DNA from: Parachlorella kessleri
Taxonomy: Eukaryota; Chlorophyta; Trebouxiophyceae; Chlorellales; Chlorellaceae
Length of the DNA stretch: 16,585 nt
Reading direction: 5' to 3'
Assembly: GCA_001598975.1 (NCBI GenBank)
Contig: BBXU01000054.1
Span: 1 to 16,585, forward strand
Part shown: positions 14,481 to 16,585 of the stretch, piece after piece
How the letters are laid out: each line of letters starts with the position of its first letter
Position numbering within the stretch: position 1 is the first letter of the stretch
The notes under the pieces: model-generated
Seen by the model: only the letters and a program-made list of their open reading frames with translations
Told to the model about the DNA's origin: nothing
The model's database searches: none
Position numbers and translations under genes: made by a program

Positions 14481-16507
14481 ATGTGGAAAGAAGACTCCAA
14501 CGGCCGCTTCTCCTGGGCCAATGGGCACCCTGGTGTAGACCTGCCATCTGGTGAGTGGGAGCCACCTAGCCCTCACAGAACTGCGCCCCTGGTCTTTAAC
14601 AGCCTGGAGGGCTTGACATGCTTTCTAACTGACACAGTAAGTGTCGCAAGCTTCTGTGCCAGCCAGAGGCAGTGGTAGAGTAGGAGGCCGCCTTGAGGGT
14701 TGTTATACATCTGCTGACTGCAGGCAAGGGCCACCTTGGGGCGCTCAGCACAGGGGCAGCCCTCCTCGATAGAGCCCTGGCCCATGTGCCTCCCAGGGTC
14801 CGCCATCAGGCCAAGCATCTGCTGGGGTGGCAGGGCCTGATGATGACCATCCTCTTCTTGCACGGCTTATGGGTGATGGCTTACCTCCATGCAGTAGGTC
14901 CGGGGGGGCTGGGGATGCCCCTACCAGGCATGCAGCCCTGGGCACGCCTGGATGCCACTGCAGCCGCAGCGGACGCTTCTTCTGCCGGCATAGTGGAGCC
15001 AGGCATCGGCATGGGGCGCCAGCTGTCAGCAGCAGCGGCGCCGGTGCGCACCTGCCCGGTGGACGTTGAGTGGGGCAAGCTAGCCAAGGATCCTAACAAG
15101 GGCCGTGCCGCGGTTTTCACGCTGTACAACATTGGTGAGTGTTGTGTGGTGTGGACCCCACGTCATGTCCGAAGCCCACGCCTCTAGCAGCTGCGACTGG
15201 CGTGCTTCTCCTCACTAAGCTGGTGCTCCCTCATTAAGGCCCTCCAGTGTGCTGAGTTGCCGGGGTGTCTGCCTGCCTATCTGTCTGCCATGCCTGGCTG
15301 CAGTGTTTGGCGGGGGTGAGAGGTACCTGCTGTCCATCGTGCTTGTCCTTCAGGTGGGTGCCTGGCCCCCTCAGTGCCTTGCGTCTGGTTGTGCCAATAT
15401 CCCGCTCGATGCCTGCTGCCCACCACGTCCACATCTTCTACACGCCCAGCTGTCATGCATGCCACTTAAGCATAGAGACTCAACCCGGGCCTGCAGTCGT
15501 GGCCCTTCACAATGGGGCCTCTGGAAGAGTTGTGGACTGCGTCGGCCAGCGGAGGTGCCCTCAAGTTCTGTTTTTTTAGAAAAGGTCTTTGGGAAGGGAG
15601 TAGGGGGACACCCTCTTCCTTGCGTGGCTGCCGGCAGGGCATGGGCTACCATGTGGATGTGATGGTGCTGCCGGGGAATGCCTGCACCACGCGGGAGTTC
15701 CTGCTGAAGACCGCCGAGGGGCTGAGGATCCGGCTGGACCCCGCCAAAGTGGATGTGTTGGTGGTGGGCAGGGAGGGCGTGCAGTTGCAGGCAAGTTGGG
15801 AGGCTGGCCGTGCAGTCGGGTGCTCTCTGTGACGAGGGGAGGACGGTGCGGCACTTGCCGGGGCAGCAGCCCCGGCACTGGCTTGGCCTAGGCTATTACT
15901 AGCACTAGGTAGACAGCGAGGGTGATGGCTTTCCATGAGTCCTCCTTGGCAGGAGCGGTTGTGTTGGGAGGGTGGTGGGCACAAAAGACTTGATCGTGGT
16001 GTAGTCCCAGGAAGGAAGGAAGGAAGGAAGAAGGTAAGAGGGCCTGAGCATCGCTGCGTGCAGGTACCCCGGGATGTCTACTCTGTCTTCTTCAGCCTGG
16101 GAAACGAGAAGATGCCCCAAGTCGGCGGCATCGGCTACGTCAACTTTTTCATGAACCAGTTCCCCTTTGGTGAGCAGCCCATGGCTACAGCCCGGGCTAG
16201 CGCTGGGCCGCACACACAGGCCCTCTGCCGCGGGCTGCAGGTGGTGGCCGGCAGCCAAGGCAATGCCGGGGCCATTATGAGGTGCACTCTTGCAGCATGA
16301 TGGCATGGATGTGCTGAGAAGCCTCCAGTACTGGCAGCAGCTAGTGAGGTCCGGTACCCTGGTTTGGCCTGCTTATTTTGAGTTGTTCTGTAGAGATGTG
16401 TCCCCTGCGCCCTGGCTTGCAGATGCTTACAACTGGGTGAAACCCATTGAACTGGAGATGTTGTCATCATACGACTACGTGCTCCTCAACAGCCGCTATA
16501 GCTACAT
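14481..16507 (+). CDS. Membrane-anchored GT-B (GT4-like) glycosyltransferase, 3' partial
   Basis: This is the N-terminal portion of a glycosyltransferase resembling bacterial GT4-type enzymes, which transfer sugars from nucleotide donors to glycans. Exons are 14481-14550, 14724-15134, 15304-15353, 15638-15790, 16064-16169 and 16423-16507, giving 291 residues plus two bases; the donor at 16508 (AT|GTGAGG) leads out of the window. Phases agree at every junction. ATG 14481 is the first Met after an in-frame TGA at 14379. Residues 61-79 are one hydrophobic segment after a basic stretch, which suits a type II signal anchor in ER or Golgi. Residues 80-140 are Ala/Pro-rich stem-like sequence. The fold begins at about 153 with FTLYNIVFGGGERYLL, the classic GT4 start motif. 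It continues with GYHVDVMVLP, SLGNEKMP, NFFMNQFPFD and YDYVLLNSRYSY, all typical of the N-terminal Rossmann half. The donor-binding half is outside, so sugar and acceptor cannot be told. Intron 4 appears to use a GC donor. Confidence 0.8.
15791..16063 (+). other. GC-AG intron in the glycosyltransferase gene
   Basis: Exon 4 ends TTGCAG at 15790, followed by GCAAGT, a perfect GC-type donor. The next exon starts after GTGCAG at 16063. This phase-0 junction keeps the frame. The nearest GT (within gcaagttgg) would shift it. Confidence 0.75.
16010..16030. repeat. (GGAA)n microsatellite
   Basis: About five GGAA units lie inside the GC-AG intron of the glycosyltransferase gene, roughly 30-50 bp before its acceptor. 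Confidence 0.85.
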
Positions 16508-16585
16508 GTGAGGGGGGCCTCAGGCAGGCAGCAAGGCCGGCCTTGACCGCCGCCTCGCTGCATGGGGCGCAGGCAGCCAAGCCGG

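Noticed and set aside
13958..14521. 187-codon minus-strand open frame between MCM5 and the glycosyltransferase
   Set aside because: I saw no recognisable motif or splice context, and it overlaps the glycosyltransferase first exon on the other strand. It is most likely chance.
15354..15637. Possible additional exon (an open frame reading HVHIFYTPSC) in glycosyltransferase intron 3
   Set aside because: The frame VLVLQ|GMGYHVDV joins directly, as expected for the family, so an insert would break a conserved helix-strand unit.
16296..16510. Longer last visible exon of the glycosyltransferase starting after ttgcag at 16295 and ending at a TGA
   Set aside because: Joining there to the phase-1 exon end at 16169 gives an immediate stop. 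The acceptor at 16422 restores QFPFD and the frame. The apparent TGA at 16509 lies in a strong donor (AT|GTGAGG), and the family continues well past this point.

Overview
This window looks like nuclear DNA of a green alga (Chlorophyta). Its genes are dense in short introns with GT..CTGCAG-type borders. Coding GC is high. TGTAA, the usual green-algal polyadenylation signal, lies downstream of some genes. The recognisable proteins are eukaryotic: MCM5, TVP23 and an Hsp70 family member. A volvocalean or related chlorophyte is possible, but I cannot name the species. No prokaryotic operon, CRISPR array, transposon or viral gene was recognised.

Layout, left to right. (1) 261-2112 (+): the 3' part of a divergent Hsp70-family gene, with four exons in view and the 5' end outside the window. 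It ends just after the ATPase domain, so a canonical substrate-binding domain is missing. (2) 2756-3982 (+): an unrecognised gene with a Cys-rich zinc-finger-like segment and a poly-Ser tail; its 5' end is uncertain. (3) 3983-5083: a non-coding spacer with a TGTAA signal and simple repeats. (4) 5084-6141 (+): a complete TVP23-family Golgi membrane protein in three exons. (5) 6552-13596 (-): a complete MCM5 replicative helicase subunit in 20 coding exons. I resolved these to 755 residues with reading phases that agree at every junction. (6) 14481 to about 16507 (+): the 5' part of a bacterial-type GT-B (GT4-like) glycosyltransferase with an N-terminal membrane anchor. It runs off the right edge.

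TVP23 and MCM5 converge, and their 3' regions may overlap. MCM5 and the glycosyltransferase diverge from an 884-bp spacer. That spacer holds an E2F-like GCGGGAA element about 165 bp upstream of the MCM5 start codon, which would suit a gene transcribed at G1/S. The genes are functionally unrelated: protein folding, vesicle traffic, DNA replication and glycosylation.

The more unusual points are two introns that appear to need GC-AG splicing (one in MCM5, one in the glycosyltransferase), a 16-nt first coding exon and a 33-nt internal exon in MCM5, the SBD-less Hsp70 with a basic/poly-Ala insert, and the Cys-rich orphan gene. I found no convincing undescribed multi-gene system.
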